From Flavobacteriales bacterium (GTDB lineage: Bacteria; Bacteroidota; Bacteroidia; Flavobacteriales_F; PHOS-HE28), in assembly GCA_020635725.1 (NCBI GenBank), contig JACJZF010000004.1, positions 186,001-250,000 on the forward strand: a stretch of 64,000 bases of DNA, in the 5' to 3' direction. Of the stretch, positions 24,720-32,585 are shown in pieces. A model generated the notes under the pieces. That model had not been told where the DNA came from, made no database searches, and was given only the letters and a program-made list of their open reading frames with translations. The position numbers and the translations under genes are program-made. Each line of letters begins with the position of its first letter. Position 1 is the first letter of the stretch.

Positions 24720-25142
24720 ATGCCTGCAGCGAAGCGGAAGATGGTCGTCGGCCGGCTGGAGCACATCGCGCTGCCCGGCCTGGGCGTGGAGCGCGTGCAG
24801 GCCAAGATCGATACGGGGGCCTACCGCAGCGCCTTGCATTACCAGCGGCTCCGCCTGCGCACCACCGATGGCCAGAAACGCCTGGTGGTGACTTTCCAGA
24901 TGGGGCGCAACCGGGTGACCAAGGTGTTCCGCAGCTATCAGCGCGTGACGGTGAAGAGCAGCAACGGCGAGAGCAGCCGGCGCTACCTGATCTCCACGCT
25001 GGTACGGCTGGGCGGGCACACCGTGAAGACCCAATTCACGCTTTTCGACCGCAGCGATATGAAGAATCAGGTGCTCATCGGCAGGAAGTTCCTCCGCGGG
25101 CGCTTCGTGGTGGATGTGGCCGGTAAGAACCTGTTGGGTTGA
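24720..25142 (+). CDS. RimB/LysX-like retropepsin-fold peptidase (ATP-dependent zinc protease family)
   Basis: 140 residues from ATG 24720; the frame continues upstream antisense to the DUF4920 gene, which was rejected. Family landmarks: VGRLEHIALPGLGV, the aspartic-protease-like KIDTGAYRSALHY (DTG), a middle beta region (FRSYQRVTVKSSNG), and a C-terminal LIGRKFLRGRFVVDV. Such proteins often sit beside RimK-type ATP-grasp ligases; RimB is reported to cleave glutamate tails that RimK adds to ribosomal protein S6. A RimK-like gene lies 3 kb away (27248-28120), separated by two genes. A TTGTTTTG just before the ATG is a weak -7 candidate. Confidence 0.85.
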   Translation: MPAAKRKMVVGRLEHIALPGLGVERVQAKIDTGAYRSALHYQRLRLRTTDGQKRLVVTFQMGRNRVTKVFRSYQRVTVKSSNGESSRRYLISTLVRLGGHTVKTQFTLFDRSDMKNQVLIGRKFLRGRFVVDVAGKNLLG

Positions 25143-25208
25143 AGGCAGCAGTGAATCGGGGCATGTCTTCCGTATGTCATGTGGTTCGATGCTCGATTCG
25201 GATGATCC

Positions 25209-25670
25209 GTGATTGACCTGACCTCACTGAAATCCGCGGTATGGGCCGCGTGCCGAGCGTCCATCTCCACGCGGATCGCCGAATTGGAATCGGGCATCGC
25301 GGATGCGCGCGTCTCCATGCAGAGCGATACCAAGAGCAGCGCGGGCGACAAGCATGAGACCGCGCGGGCCATGGCTCAGCTCGAGGTCGATAAGCTCGCG
25401 AGCGCCCTGGCGAACATGCAGGCGATGGCAGCGGTCCTCGACCGGATCGATCCGCATTCGGTGCACGTCGCTTGCGGCGAAGGGAGTTTGCTACGCACCG
25501 ATCGCGGTGTCTTCTACATCGCCGTAGGTCTTGGGAGGCTGCGGGTCGATGATATGGAGGTGCAGGTGATCAGCGCGCAGGCTCCCTTGGCGCTGCTGTT
25601 GCGCCATGCGCATGCCGGGTCATCGGCCACGTTCAATGAACGCGTCATCACGGTGCTGCAGGTGGGGTAG
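25209..25670 (+). CDS. GreA/GreB-like elongation-factor family protein
   Basis: 153 residues, GTG start. The first ~80 residues are a helical hairpin with the Bacteroidota pattern SDTKSSAGDKHETARAMAQLE, followed by a FKBP-like Gre C-terminal domain (VHVACGEGSLLRTDRGVFYIAVGLG ... VISAQAPLALLLRH). Homologues in flavobacteria are often mislabelled 3-oxoacyl-ACP synthase. Gre factors rescue backtracked RNA polymerase through acidic residues at the hairpin tip, but the tip acidic pair is not obvious here. It may act on RNA polymerase without cleavage stimulation. Confidence 0.7.
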   Translation: MIDLTSLKSAVWAACRASISTRIAELESGIADARVSMQSDTKSSAGDKHETARAMAQLEVDKLASALANMQAMAAVLDRIDPHSVHVACGEGSLLRTDRGVFYIAVGLGRLRVDDMEVQVISAQAPLALLLRHAHAGSSATFNERVITVLQVG

Positions 25671-25778
25671 CCGCTCTCCCAGCCCCACGCTCCCAATAAA
25701 TCACAAGATCATACCGGCGCCGGGCGCGCTCCGTTCCGTGCGGAAAGGCATTCGCTGTTTCCTCAAACCGCCGTTCGC

Positions 25779-27233
25779 ATGCGCCTGCTCCTGATCAACC
25801 CGCCGCACGAATCCATTGGCAGCCGAATGGCCGGAGAGCATCTCCCGCCGCTGGGCCTCCTGAGCATCGGCGGGCCGCTGATCGATGCGGGACACGCCGT
25901 GGAACTGCTCGATGCCGACTACGCGCCGATGACCTTCGAGGCCATCGTGGCTGATGTCGAGCGGTGCGAGCCAGACGCCATCCTCCTCGGCCATTCGGGG
26001 TCCACATCGGCCCAGCCCATCATCAACGCGCTCACCGGGTTGATCAAGTCGCGGCTCCCTGCTGTCCGCATCGTGGTCGGCGGGGTGTTCCCCACCTATC
26101 ACTGGCGCCAGATTTTGGAGGAGAATCCATCAATCGATGTGATCGTACGTGGCGAAGGCGAGGAAGTGGCCTTGCGCTTGATCGAGGCCTGGTGCACCGG
26201 ACAAGAGCTCGACGCGGTACCGGGCCTGGCGTTCCGGAAGAATGGGTTGCCATGGAAGACCGAACCCGCGCCTGTGCTCCAGGACCTGGACCGCTACCGC
26301 GTAGGGTGGGAGCTGATGAAGGGTTACAGGTACACGTATTGGGGCCAGCGGAAGGCCGTGGTGATCCAGTTCTCGCGCGGCTGCCCTTATCCGTGCACCT
26401 ATTGCGGCCAGAGCCTGTTCTGGAAGAAGTGGCGCCATCGCGATCCGCAGCGGCTGGCCGATGAGATCGAGATGCTGCACCGCGATCACGGCGTGGAGGT
26501 GATCAATTTCGCCGACGAGAACCCGTCATCGAAACCCAAGGCGTGGCGGGCCTTCCTGGAGGCGCTGGTGGCCAAGCGGCTCAAGCTGATCCTGGTCGGG
26601 AGCATCCGTGCGGACAACATCGTGCGCGACGCGGATTTCCTGCATCTGTACAAGCAGGCCGGCTTCGAGCGCTTCCTGCTGGGCATCGAGAACTACGATG
26701 CCGCGGTGCTGGCCCGGATCAAGAAGGCGGGCGCGATCGCAAAGGACAAGGAGGCGATCCAGCTGCTGCGCCAGCACGGCATCCTCTCGATGGCCACCTA
26801 CGTGTTCGGCTTTGGGGAGGAGACGTTGAAGGACCTCTTCAACAGCCTGCGGCAATTGCTGGCATACGACCCGGACCAGGTGCAGCTGCTCTACGCCACG
26901 CCGCATAAGTGGACACCCTATTTCGAGGAGGTCCGGGACAAGGAGATCATCCTCACCGACCAGCGCAAGTGGGATTACAAGCACCAGGTGATCAGAACGA
27001 CCCGCCTGAAGCCATGGGTGGTGATCCTGTGCGTGAAGCTCATCGAGGTGATCATGCGGACCCGGCCGCGCGCGCTATGGCGGCTCTTCTTCCATCGCGA
27101 GGCCCGGCTGCGCAGCGCCATGCGGTGGTACACCCGCATCGGCCGCCGGGTCTGGTTCCACGAGCTGCACCAGTTCTTCTTCGTCACGCGACTGACGAAG
27201 CAGCGGGTAACGATGGGAGAGTTCTGGAAATAG
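25779..27233 (+). CDS. BchE-like B12-binding-domain radical SAM protein
   Basis: 484 residues. The N-terminal ~190 residues form a cobalamin-binding-like domain (LLLINPPH, GHSGSTSAQP, VVGGVFPTYHW, VIVRGEGEE). A radical SAM domain follows with CxxxCxxC at Cys202, Cys206 and Cys209 (SRGCPYPCTYCGQ). The stretch FWKKWRHRDPQRLADEIE is characteristic of BchE, the anaerobic Mg-protoporphyrin monomethylester cyclase, although BchE homologues outside phototrophs have unknown substrates. The C-terminal ~120 residues are helical and basic. No other bacteriochlorophyll gene is in the window, so phototrophy is not inferred. It is flanked by the Gre-like gene and the convergent RimK-like gene. Confidence 0.8.
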   Translation: MRLLLINPPHESIGSRMAGEHLPPLGLLSIGGPLIDAGHAVELLDADYAPMTFEAIVADVERCEPDAILLGHSGSTSAQPIINALTGLIKSRLPAVRIVVGGVFPTYHWRQILEENPSIDVIVRGEGEEVALRLIEAWCTGQELDAVPGLAFRKNGLPWKTEPAPVLQDLDRYRVGWELMKGYRYTYWGQRKAVVIQFSRGCPYPCTYCGQSLFWKKWRHRDPQRLADEIEMLHRDHGVEVINFADENPSSKPKAWRAFLEALVAKRLKLILVGSIRADNIVRDADFLHLYKQAGFERFLLGIENYDAAVLARIKKAGAIAKDKEAIQLLRQHGILSMATYVFGFGEETLKDLFNSLRQLLAYDPDQVQLLYATPHKWTPYFEEVRDKEIILTDQRKWDYKHQVIRTTRLKPWVVILCVKLIEVIMRTRPRALWRLFFHREARLRSAMRWYTRIGRRVWFHELHQFFFVTRLTKQRVTMGEFWK

Positions 27234-27247
27234 CCAGCGCCTTGCGC

Positions 27248-28120
27248 TCAGACGTTCCGTTCGATGAAGCGCACGATCTCGCCGGCGATGTCTTTGCCGG
27301 TGGCTTTCTCGATGCCTTCGAGGCCGGGCGAGCTGTTCACCTCGATCACCAGCGGGCCGCGCTCGCTCTGCAGCATATCCACGCCCGCCACGTGCAGGCC
27401 CAGTGCTTTGGCGGCCTTGATGGCGGTGACCTCCTCATCGTGCGTCAGCTCCACCAGCTCGGCCGTGCCGCCGCGGTGCAGGTTGCTGCGGAACTCGCCT
27501 TCCTTGCCGGTGCGGCGCATGGCGCCCACCACGCGCCCATCCACCACGAAGGCCCGGATATCGACCCCGCGGCTCTCCTGGATGAACTCCTGCACGATCA
27601 CGCGCGCCTTCAGGCTGTTGAACGATTCGCACACCGCGATGGCCGCCTTCTTCGTCTCGGCCAGCACCACGCCCAGCCCTTGCGTGCCCTCGAGCAGCTT
27701 GATGATGCAGGGCGCGCCCCCCACGCTGTCCACGATGCTGCCCACATCCTTGCTGTAGTTCGTGAACACGGTCTTCGGGATGCCCACGCCGCTGCGCGTG
27801 AGGATCTGCAGGCTGCGGAGCTTGTCCCGGCTGCGCACCAAAGCCTGGCTCTCGGTGGTGGTGAAGACCTTCATCATCTCGAACTGGCGCACCACGGCCG
27901 TGCCGTAGAACGTGACGCTGGCGCCGATGCGCGGGATGATGGCATCGATGCCCGTGAGGGGCTGACCGTTGTACAGTACCTGCGGCTGCTTCTGCTGGAT
28001 GAGGATGTCGCACTTCACGTGGTTCACCACGCGGGCCGTGTGGCCGCGCCTCTCACAGGCCTCCACCAGGCGCTGGGTGGAGTAGAGTTTGCTGTCGCGC
28101 GACAGCACCGCGATGTTCAT
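27248..28120 (-). CDS. rimK: RimK-family ATP-grasp alpha-L-glutamate ligase
   Basis: 290 residues from ATG 28120; the longer upstream frame is antisense to the glycosyltransferase. RimK landmarks: MNIAVLSRDSKLYSTQRL, IPRIGASVTFYGTAVVRQFE, the ATP-grasp core CIIKLLEGTQGLGVVLAE, FIQESRGVDIRAFVVDGRVVGAMRR, and C-terminal VIEVNSSPGLEGIE. RimK adds glutamates to the C-terminus of ribosomal protein S6 in E. coli; other members make other peptide or isopeptide bonds. A perfect -7 box lies upstream. The RimB-like peptidase at 24720 is its likely partner. Confidence 0.93.
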   Translation of the reverse strand: MNIAVLSRDSKLYSTQRLVEACERRGHTARVVNHVKCDILIQQKQPQVLYNGQPLTGIDAIIPRIGASVTFYGTAVVRQFEMMKVFTTTESQALVRSRDKLRSLQILTRSGVGIPKTVFTNYSKDVGSIVDSVGGAPCIIKLLEGTQGLGVVLAETKKAAIAVCESFNSLKARVIVQEFIQESRGVDIRAFVVDGRVVGAMRRTGKEGEFRSNLHRGGTAELVELTHDEEVTAIKAAKALGLHVAGVDMLQSERGPLVIEVNSSPGLEGIEKATGKDIAGEIVRFIERNV

Positions 28121-28138
28121 GGGGGAGGGAAGGAGGCG

Positions 28139-28146
28139 CAAAGCTA
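28139..28146 (-). promoter_or_regulatory. -7 box (TAGCTTTG) of rimK
   Basis: A perfect TAnnTTTG, 18 bases before the ATG. The divergent glycosyltransferase starts 46 bases on the other side. Confidence 0.6.
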
Positions 28147-28191
28147 GCGTGGCCTTGGTGCCCGCAGCATCCTCTGCGCCATCTTCGCGCC

Positions 28192-29712
28192 ATGCGTGGC
28201 CTGGCAACATGGTGGAGCGCACCGCCGGCGAAAGCGCTGTGGGTGCTCACGCTCATCGCGCTGGTGCCGCGCCTGGTGGCCGCCGTGTTCAGCCAGGGCT
28301 ACTTCGCGCACGATGACCACTTCCTGATCGTGGAGGCCGCGGCCAGCTGGGTGGCGGGCTCGGACTACAACTATTGGCTCCCTTGGAATCAGGGTGATTC
28401 GCCCACGCCCACCGGTCATAGCTTTTTCTACGTCGGCCTGCACTACCTGCTCTTCTCCGCGCTGGATGCGTTGGGCCTGCGCGACCCCAAAGCGATCATG
28501 CTGGTGGTGCGCCTGCTGCATGCGCTGTGGAGCTTGCTGGTGGTGCGGCTCGGGTACCGGGTCGCGCAGAAGCTGGGCGGTGAGGTGGTCGCCTGGCAAA
28601 CCGGACTCTTCCTCGCGCTCTTCGCCTTCATGCCCTTCCTGGCGGTGCGCGATCTGGTGGAGGTGGCGTGCATCCCCTTCCTGATGCTGGCTGCCTGGAG
28701 CCTGGTGCGCGGCGGCGATCGACCTGGGCCGCGCGACGTGATCCTCGCGGGCATCTGGGTGGGCATGGCCATGAACGTGCGCTTCCAGACCATCTTCTTC
28801 GCGGCAGGCCTGGGGCTTTCCTTCCTCCTGCTGCGCCGCTGGACCGATGCGTTGCGCTACGGCATCGGTCTGCTGCTGCCGCTGGCGGTGATTCAAGGAG
28901 GCATCGACCTCTTCCTCTGGGAGCGGCCCTTCGCGGAGATCACGCAATACGTGCTCTACAACCTGGCCAACAGCACCACTTATGGCGTGCTGCCCTGGTA
29001 CAATTACCTGCTCCTCCTTGCGGGCCTGCTCCTTCCTCCGCTGAGCCTGGCGGTGCTCTTCGGCTTCTTCCGCAATCCCCGCCCGCTGCTGCTGTGGCTG
29101 CCGGTCTTCGTCTTCCTGGCCTTCCATTCCTATTTCCCGAACAAGCAGGAGCGCTTCATCCTGCCCATCGTGCCGCTCTTCTTCGTGCTGGGCTATGCGG
29201 GCTGGGAGGCGTGGCGCAGACGATCCGCATGGTGGCAGAAGCGGCCCGGTCTCTGGAACGGTGCCCTGCTATTCGTGTGGGCGCTGAACCTCGTGCTGCT
29301 GCCGGTGCTCTCCACCACGTACAGCAAGCGCAGCCGGGTGGAGGCGCTCTACGCATTGCGCGATCTCGGGCCGGTAACCGGACTGGTGGTAGAGGACACC
29401 TACGAAGGCGAGGCGCCCATGCCGCCGCTCTTCTACCTGGGGCAATGGGACATCACCGTGCTGCCCTGGACGCAGCGCACGGCCGATCTCGATTCGGCAT
29501 TCGTGGCCAAGAGCGATAGGCCAAGGCCGAACACGGTGCTCTTCTTCGGCGAGGAGGAACTGGTCGAGCGCAAGGCCCGGCTGGAGCAGGTCATGGGTCC
29601 GCTCACCATCATCGGGCGGGCCGATCCCGGTTTCATCGACCGCGTGGTGCATCGGCTCAATCCCGTGAACCGTAACGAGACGATCGTCATCGCCCGCGCC
29701 GCGCACCGATAG
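28192..29712 (+). CDS. Polytopic membrane glycosyltransferase (GT22/GT39-like)
   Basis: 506 residues with about ten transmembrane helices. The first luminal loop carries an acidic DDH motif (YFAHDDHFLIVEAAA), as in GT-C glycosyltransferases that use lipid-linked sugars. Later, FHSYFPNKQERFILPIVP matches the HK.ERF signature of the GT22 (mannosyltransferase) group. The last ~130 residues form a soluble C-terminal domain. Acceptor unknown; candidates are surface glycoproteins or cell-wall polysaccharide. Divergent from rimK with a 71-base gap; terC follows on the same strand. Confidence 0.78.
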   Translation: MRGLATWWSAPPAKALWVLTLIALVPRLVAAVFSQGYFAHDDHFLIVEAAASWVAGSDYNYWLPWNQGDSPTPTGHSFFYVGLHYLLFSALDALGLRDPKAIMLVVRLLHALWSLLVVRLGYRVAQKLGGEVVAWQTGLFLALFAFMPFLAVRDLVEVACIPFLMLAAWSLVRGGDRPGPRDVILAGIWVGMAMNVRFQTIFFAAGLGLSFLLLRRWTDALRYGIGLLLPLAVIQGGIDLFLWERPFAEITQYVLYNLANSTTYGVLPWYNYLLLLAGLLLPPLSLAVLFGFFRNPRPLLLWLPVFVFLAFHSYFPNKQERFILPIVPLFFVLGYAGWEAWRRRSAWWQKRPGLWNGALLFVWALNLVLLPVLSTTYSKRSRVEALYALRDLGPVTGLVVEDTYEGEAPMPPLFYLGQWDITVLPWTQRTADLDSAFVAKSDRPRPNTVLFFGEEELVERKARLEQVMGPLTIIGRADPGFIDRVVHRLNPVNRNETIVIARAAHR

Positions 29713-29717
29713 CTTCG
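29710..29717 (+). promoter_or_regulatory. -7 box (TAGCTTCG) of terC
   Basis: TAnnTTCG 13 bases before the terC ATG; its first base overlaps the stop codon of the glycosyltransferase gene. Confidence 0.45.
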
Positions 29718-29730
29718 CCCCCGAATCCCC

Positions 29731-30477
29731 ATGCTCGAACTCGCCCACCTCGATCCATCGGTGCTGCTCACTTGGAACGGGCTCATCGCGCTGCTCACGC
29801 TCACGGCGCTGGAGCTCGTCCTCGGCATCGACAACATCATCTTCATCTCCATCATCAGCAATTCGCTGCCCGTGGAGAAGGACCGCGCGCGCAGCCGCCG
29901 CCTCGGCCTGCTGATCGCCATGGTCACCCGCGTGGCGCTGCTGCTCTCGCTCAACTGGGTCATGAGCCTCGACCAGCCGTTCATGACCATCGCCGGTCAT
30001 GCCTTCAGCGGCCGCGACCTGGTGCTGATCGCCGGCGGCCTCTTCCTGTTGTACAAGGCCACCGTGGAGATCCACGAGAAGGTGCAGGGCGGCGAGGAGC
30101 AGGAGCACGCCAAGGGCAAGGCTCGGAGCTTGGCGGGCGTGATCCTGCAGATCGTGGTCATCGACCTGGTATTCTCGTTGGATTCCGTGATCACCGCGGT
30201 GGGCATGAGCAACGACATCATCGTGATGGTGCTGGCCGTGATCATCGCCGTGCTGGTGATGATGCTCGCGGCCAACTCCATCAGCGCCTTCGTGGAGAAG
30301 CATGCCACGGTGAAGGTGCTCGCGCTCTCCTTCCTGGTGATGATCGGGGTGGCCCTGCTCATCGAGGGCATGGGCGAGCACATCAACAAGAACTACATCT
30401 ACTTCGCCATGGGCTTCAGCGTGGCGGTGGAGATGCTGAACCTGCGCATGGCGCGCAACCGGCTGGTCAAGCGCTAA
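29731..30477 (+). CDS. TerC-family membrane protein
   Basis: 248 residues, seven to eight helices. The TerC/Alx signatures are present: LELVLGIDNIIFISIISNSLP in the first half and VVIDLVFSLDSVITAVGM in the second, both with the acidic residues implicated in metal transport. Family members export Mn2+ or Ca2+ or give tellurite resistance. No ter operon partners are nearby, so a Mn2+ exporter role is more likely than tellurite resistance. The last four bases overlap the stop end of the convergent protease gene. Confidence 0.93.
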   Translation: MLELAHLDPSVLLTWNGLIALLTLTALELVLGIDNIIFISIISNSLPVEKDRARSRRLGLLIAMVTRVALLLSLNWVMSLDQPFMTIAGHAFSGRDLVLIAGGLFLLYKATVEIHEKVQGGEEQEHAKGKARSLAGVILQIVVIDLVFSLDSVITAVGMSNDIIVMVLAVIIAVLVMMLAANSISAFVEKHATVKVLALSFLVMIGVALLIEGMGEHINKNYIYFAMGFSVAVEMLNLRMARNRLVKR

Positions 30478-32543
30478 GGCAGCTGCGCCGCGCGCGTGCC
30501 GGAGGGATCGTTCCCGCCCACATTCACCAGGATCGGGTCTCGGTCGTTGCTGTTGCCTACGTAGCTCACCACGCCATTCATGTTCACGTCTTCCCGATGA
30601 TAGCCCGTTGCCGTGGCGGTGGGCGTGGAGCCGCCGATTAAGCTGAGGATGGGGTCGCGGTCATTGCCCTCGCCGGTGTATTTCAGCACCCCGCTGCCAT
30701 CCACGTCGCCGCTATACAGCAGTTCTCGGCCACCCACCGATTTCGTGGCGCTGGATCCGCCGAAGAGCGCCGTGCTGCCATTGCTCAGGTCCACGGTGAC
30801 GGCCGTGCCGCTCAATGCGATGGCATTGGCGGTCATGATGCCCAAGTGATTGCGGTGGCGCACGGCGATGTGATACGCGCCGGCGCTCACGCCGAAGCTC
30901 AGCGCGGAACTCCCGTCACTAGCCGTTACGATGTCGCCATCGGCCTGCAGCAGGGCGCTGCGCGTGGCCAGCACCTGCGCGTTGTTGGAGGCGCTGCGCA
31001 ATTCCACCAGCACCCAATCCACCACGGCGTTGGAGCCGCTGACATTGAGCACCGTGTTGCTGGTGGTCTCGCCGCCGCCGCCCACATGGGTGTATCCCAG
31101 GGCCGTGTAAGGCTCGGTCAGCGGAATGAGACCGCCGGCACGCAGGTCGGAGCTCATCGAGCCGGTGATCGTGTTGTACGGTCCATCGAGGAAGGCCCGC
31201 ACGCGCAGCGCGACCGCCGAGCTCGCATTCGGGTCGAAGCCATCGAGTGTGTTCAGGTTGTTGGCCGGATTGAGCCAATCGCGCATGCGCACCGCGGCTG
31301 AGGCGCCATCCCAGCCAGCGCTGAACTTCGCGCAATCCGTGGGGATGCTGGTGGCCGTGCTGCACACCTGAGCGCCATCGTACATGTGCCCCACCATGCG
31401 GTGGTTCTGGTCGAAAAGGGGAGAGCCGCTGGAGACCGCCTGCACGAGGCCCTGCTCCCAGCTCTGTCGCCAGCAGGGCACACCGATGGGATCGGTGAAA
31501 GTGGTGCTCGGGTCGGTGTTGAAGGCGATCTTCTTCACATCGTACATCGGATGCTGGATCACCGTGCTCTGCTGCGGAACGGCTCCGCTGCGGTCCCAGC
31601 CCGCGTAATAGATGTTGTAATTCGCGGGCGGCGTGCTGCTCAGCTCCACGAGCGCCATGTCGGTGTAGTAGTAATTCGCGCGGAGCGTGGCTCCGGTGAT
31701 GGTCTGGCTGGTTGGGCCGGTGGAGCCCACGCAGGTGGGGCTCTCGTAATTGAAGTAGAAGACCCACTGGTTCAGCGAGGCGGGCACCAGGCAGTGGTTG
31801 GCCAGGTGGAAATACGGCTTGCGCGGGCTCTGGGTGTTGTTCACCAGGTTGCCGGAGCAGCCGTTGCCATCGGGGCGCAGGAACATGCCAACCGAGCGCT
31901 TCTCCTGCTGCCAGTCCGAAGCTTCCGGGCAGATCACGTTGATGTGGCAAGGCGCGCTCTGATAGCCAGGGTCATAGTCCCGCTGCTCGTCCGCATCAGC
32001 AGTGAAGCCGAACAGGTCGAGGAAGCCGTGCGTGACGCTGGCCACATGCAGCTGCGCCGGGCGCCGATGCACGCCGTTGGTGCGGAATTCGATCACTACT
32101 TCATCGCCGGGAAGAACGGCCGTGGCCATGCCGCCGTCAGGCGCTCGGTTGCTCGCATCGAAGCCGCCGATGAAGCGGGTACGCGCCGCATCGTACAGGT
32201 ATACCGCATCGCCGGGGTTCAATTCCCACTGGTCGAATTGCACGCTCAGCATCACGGCGCCGGGGCAGCGCAGCGCGGCGCGGCACACGAGGCCTCCCCC
32301 GGGCAGCACATCCCAGCGCCCGGTGGCGAGCACGTCCATGGCGTGGAAGCGTTGCGTGCCATAGCGGAAATCGCCCTGCACGGCGTACTCCTCTTCTTCA
32401 GGAAGCAGACCGAGATCCGTGGTCGTGATCATGCCACGGCCAAGGCCGGGATGGGTCCACTCAGAGGGCTCGCCTCCGATACTGATCTGGGCAGCGCACT
32501 GGGCCGCCATGCCCAAGGCGGCCATCGAGGAAAGAAGGCGCAT
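30474..32543 (-). CDS. Secreted trypsin-like (lysyl endopeptidase-type) serine protease with C-terminal Ca-binding repeats
   Basis: 689 residues. A signal peptide (MRLLSSMAALGMAAQCAAQ) and an N-terminal beta-rich domain (~20-180) are followed by a chymotrypsin-fold protease: His in FHLANHCL, Asp in YYTDMALVEL, Ser in SSGSPLFD. Cys-rich segments resemble lysyl endopeptidases. After ~200 residues of beta-domain it ends with two dockerin-like motifs, GDVDGSGVLKYTGEGNDRDPIL and a second with EDVNMNGVVSYVGN, probably calcium-binding. No classical T9SS tail, so export or anchoring is unclear. Its 3' end touches terC. Confidence 0.85.
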   Translation of the reverse strand: MRLLSSMAALGMAAQCAAQISIGGEPSEWTHPGLGRGMITTTDLGLLPEEEEYAVQGDFRYGTQRFHAMDVLATGRWDVLPGGGLVCRAALRCPGAVMLSVQFDQWELNPGDAVYLYDAARTRFIGGFDASNRAPDGGMATAVLPGDEVVIEFRTNGVHRRPAQLHVASVTHGFLDLFGFTADADEQRDYDPGYQSAPCHINVICPEASDWQQEKRSVGMFLRPDGNGCSGNLVNNTQSPRKPYFHLANHCLVPASLNQWVFYFNYESPTCVGSTGPTSQTITGATLRANYYYTDMALVELSSTPPANYNIYYAGWDRSGAVPQQSTVIQHPMYDVKKIAFNTDPSTTFTDPIGVPCWRQSWEQGLVQAVSSGSPLFDQNHRMVGHMYDGAQVCSTATSIPTDCAKFSAGWDGASAAVRMRDWLNPANNLNTLDGFDPNASSAVALRVRAFLDGPYNTITGSMSSDLRAGGLIPLTEPYTALGYTHVGGGGETTSNTVLNVSGSNAVVDWVLVELRSASNNAQVLATRSALLQADGDIVTASDGSSALSFGVSAGAYHIAVRHRNHLGIMTANAIALSGTAVTVDLSNGSTALFGGSSATKSVGGRELLYSGDVDGSGVLKYTGEGNDRDPILSLIGGSTPTATATGYHREDVNMNGVVSYVGNSNDRDPILVNVGGNDPSGTRAAQLP

Positions 32544-32585
32544 GCGGAACGAAAGGGTCCGAAAGATAACCCGCTGGGATCGGGC

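Noticed and set aside
25779..27233. Evidence for bacteriochlorophyll synthesis
   Set aside because: A single BchE-like gene without any other bch or reaction-centre gene is not enough.
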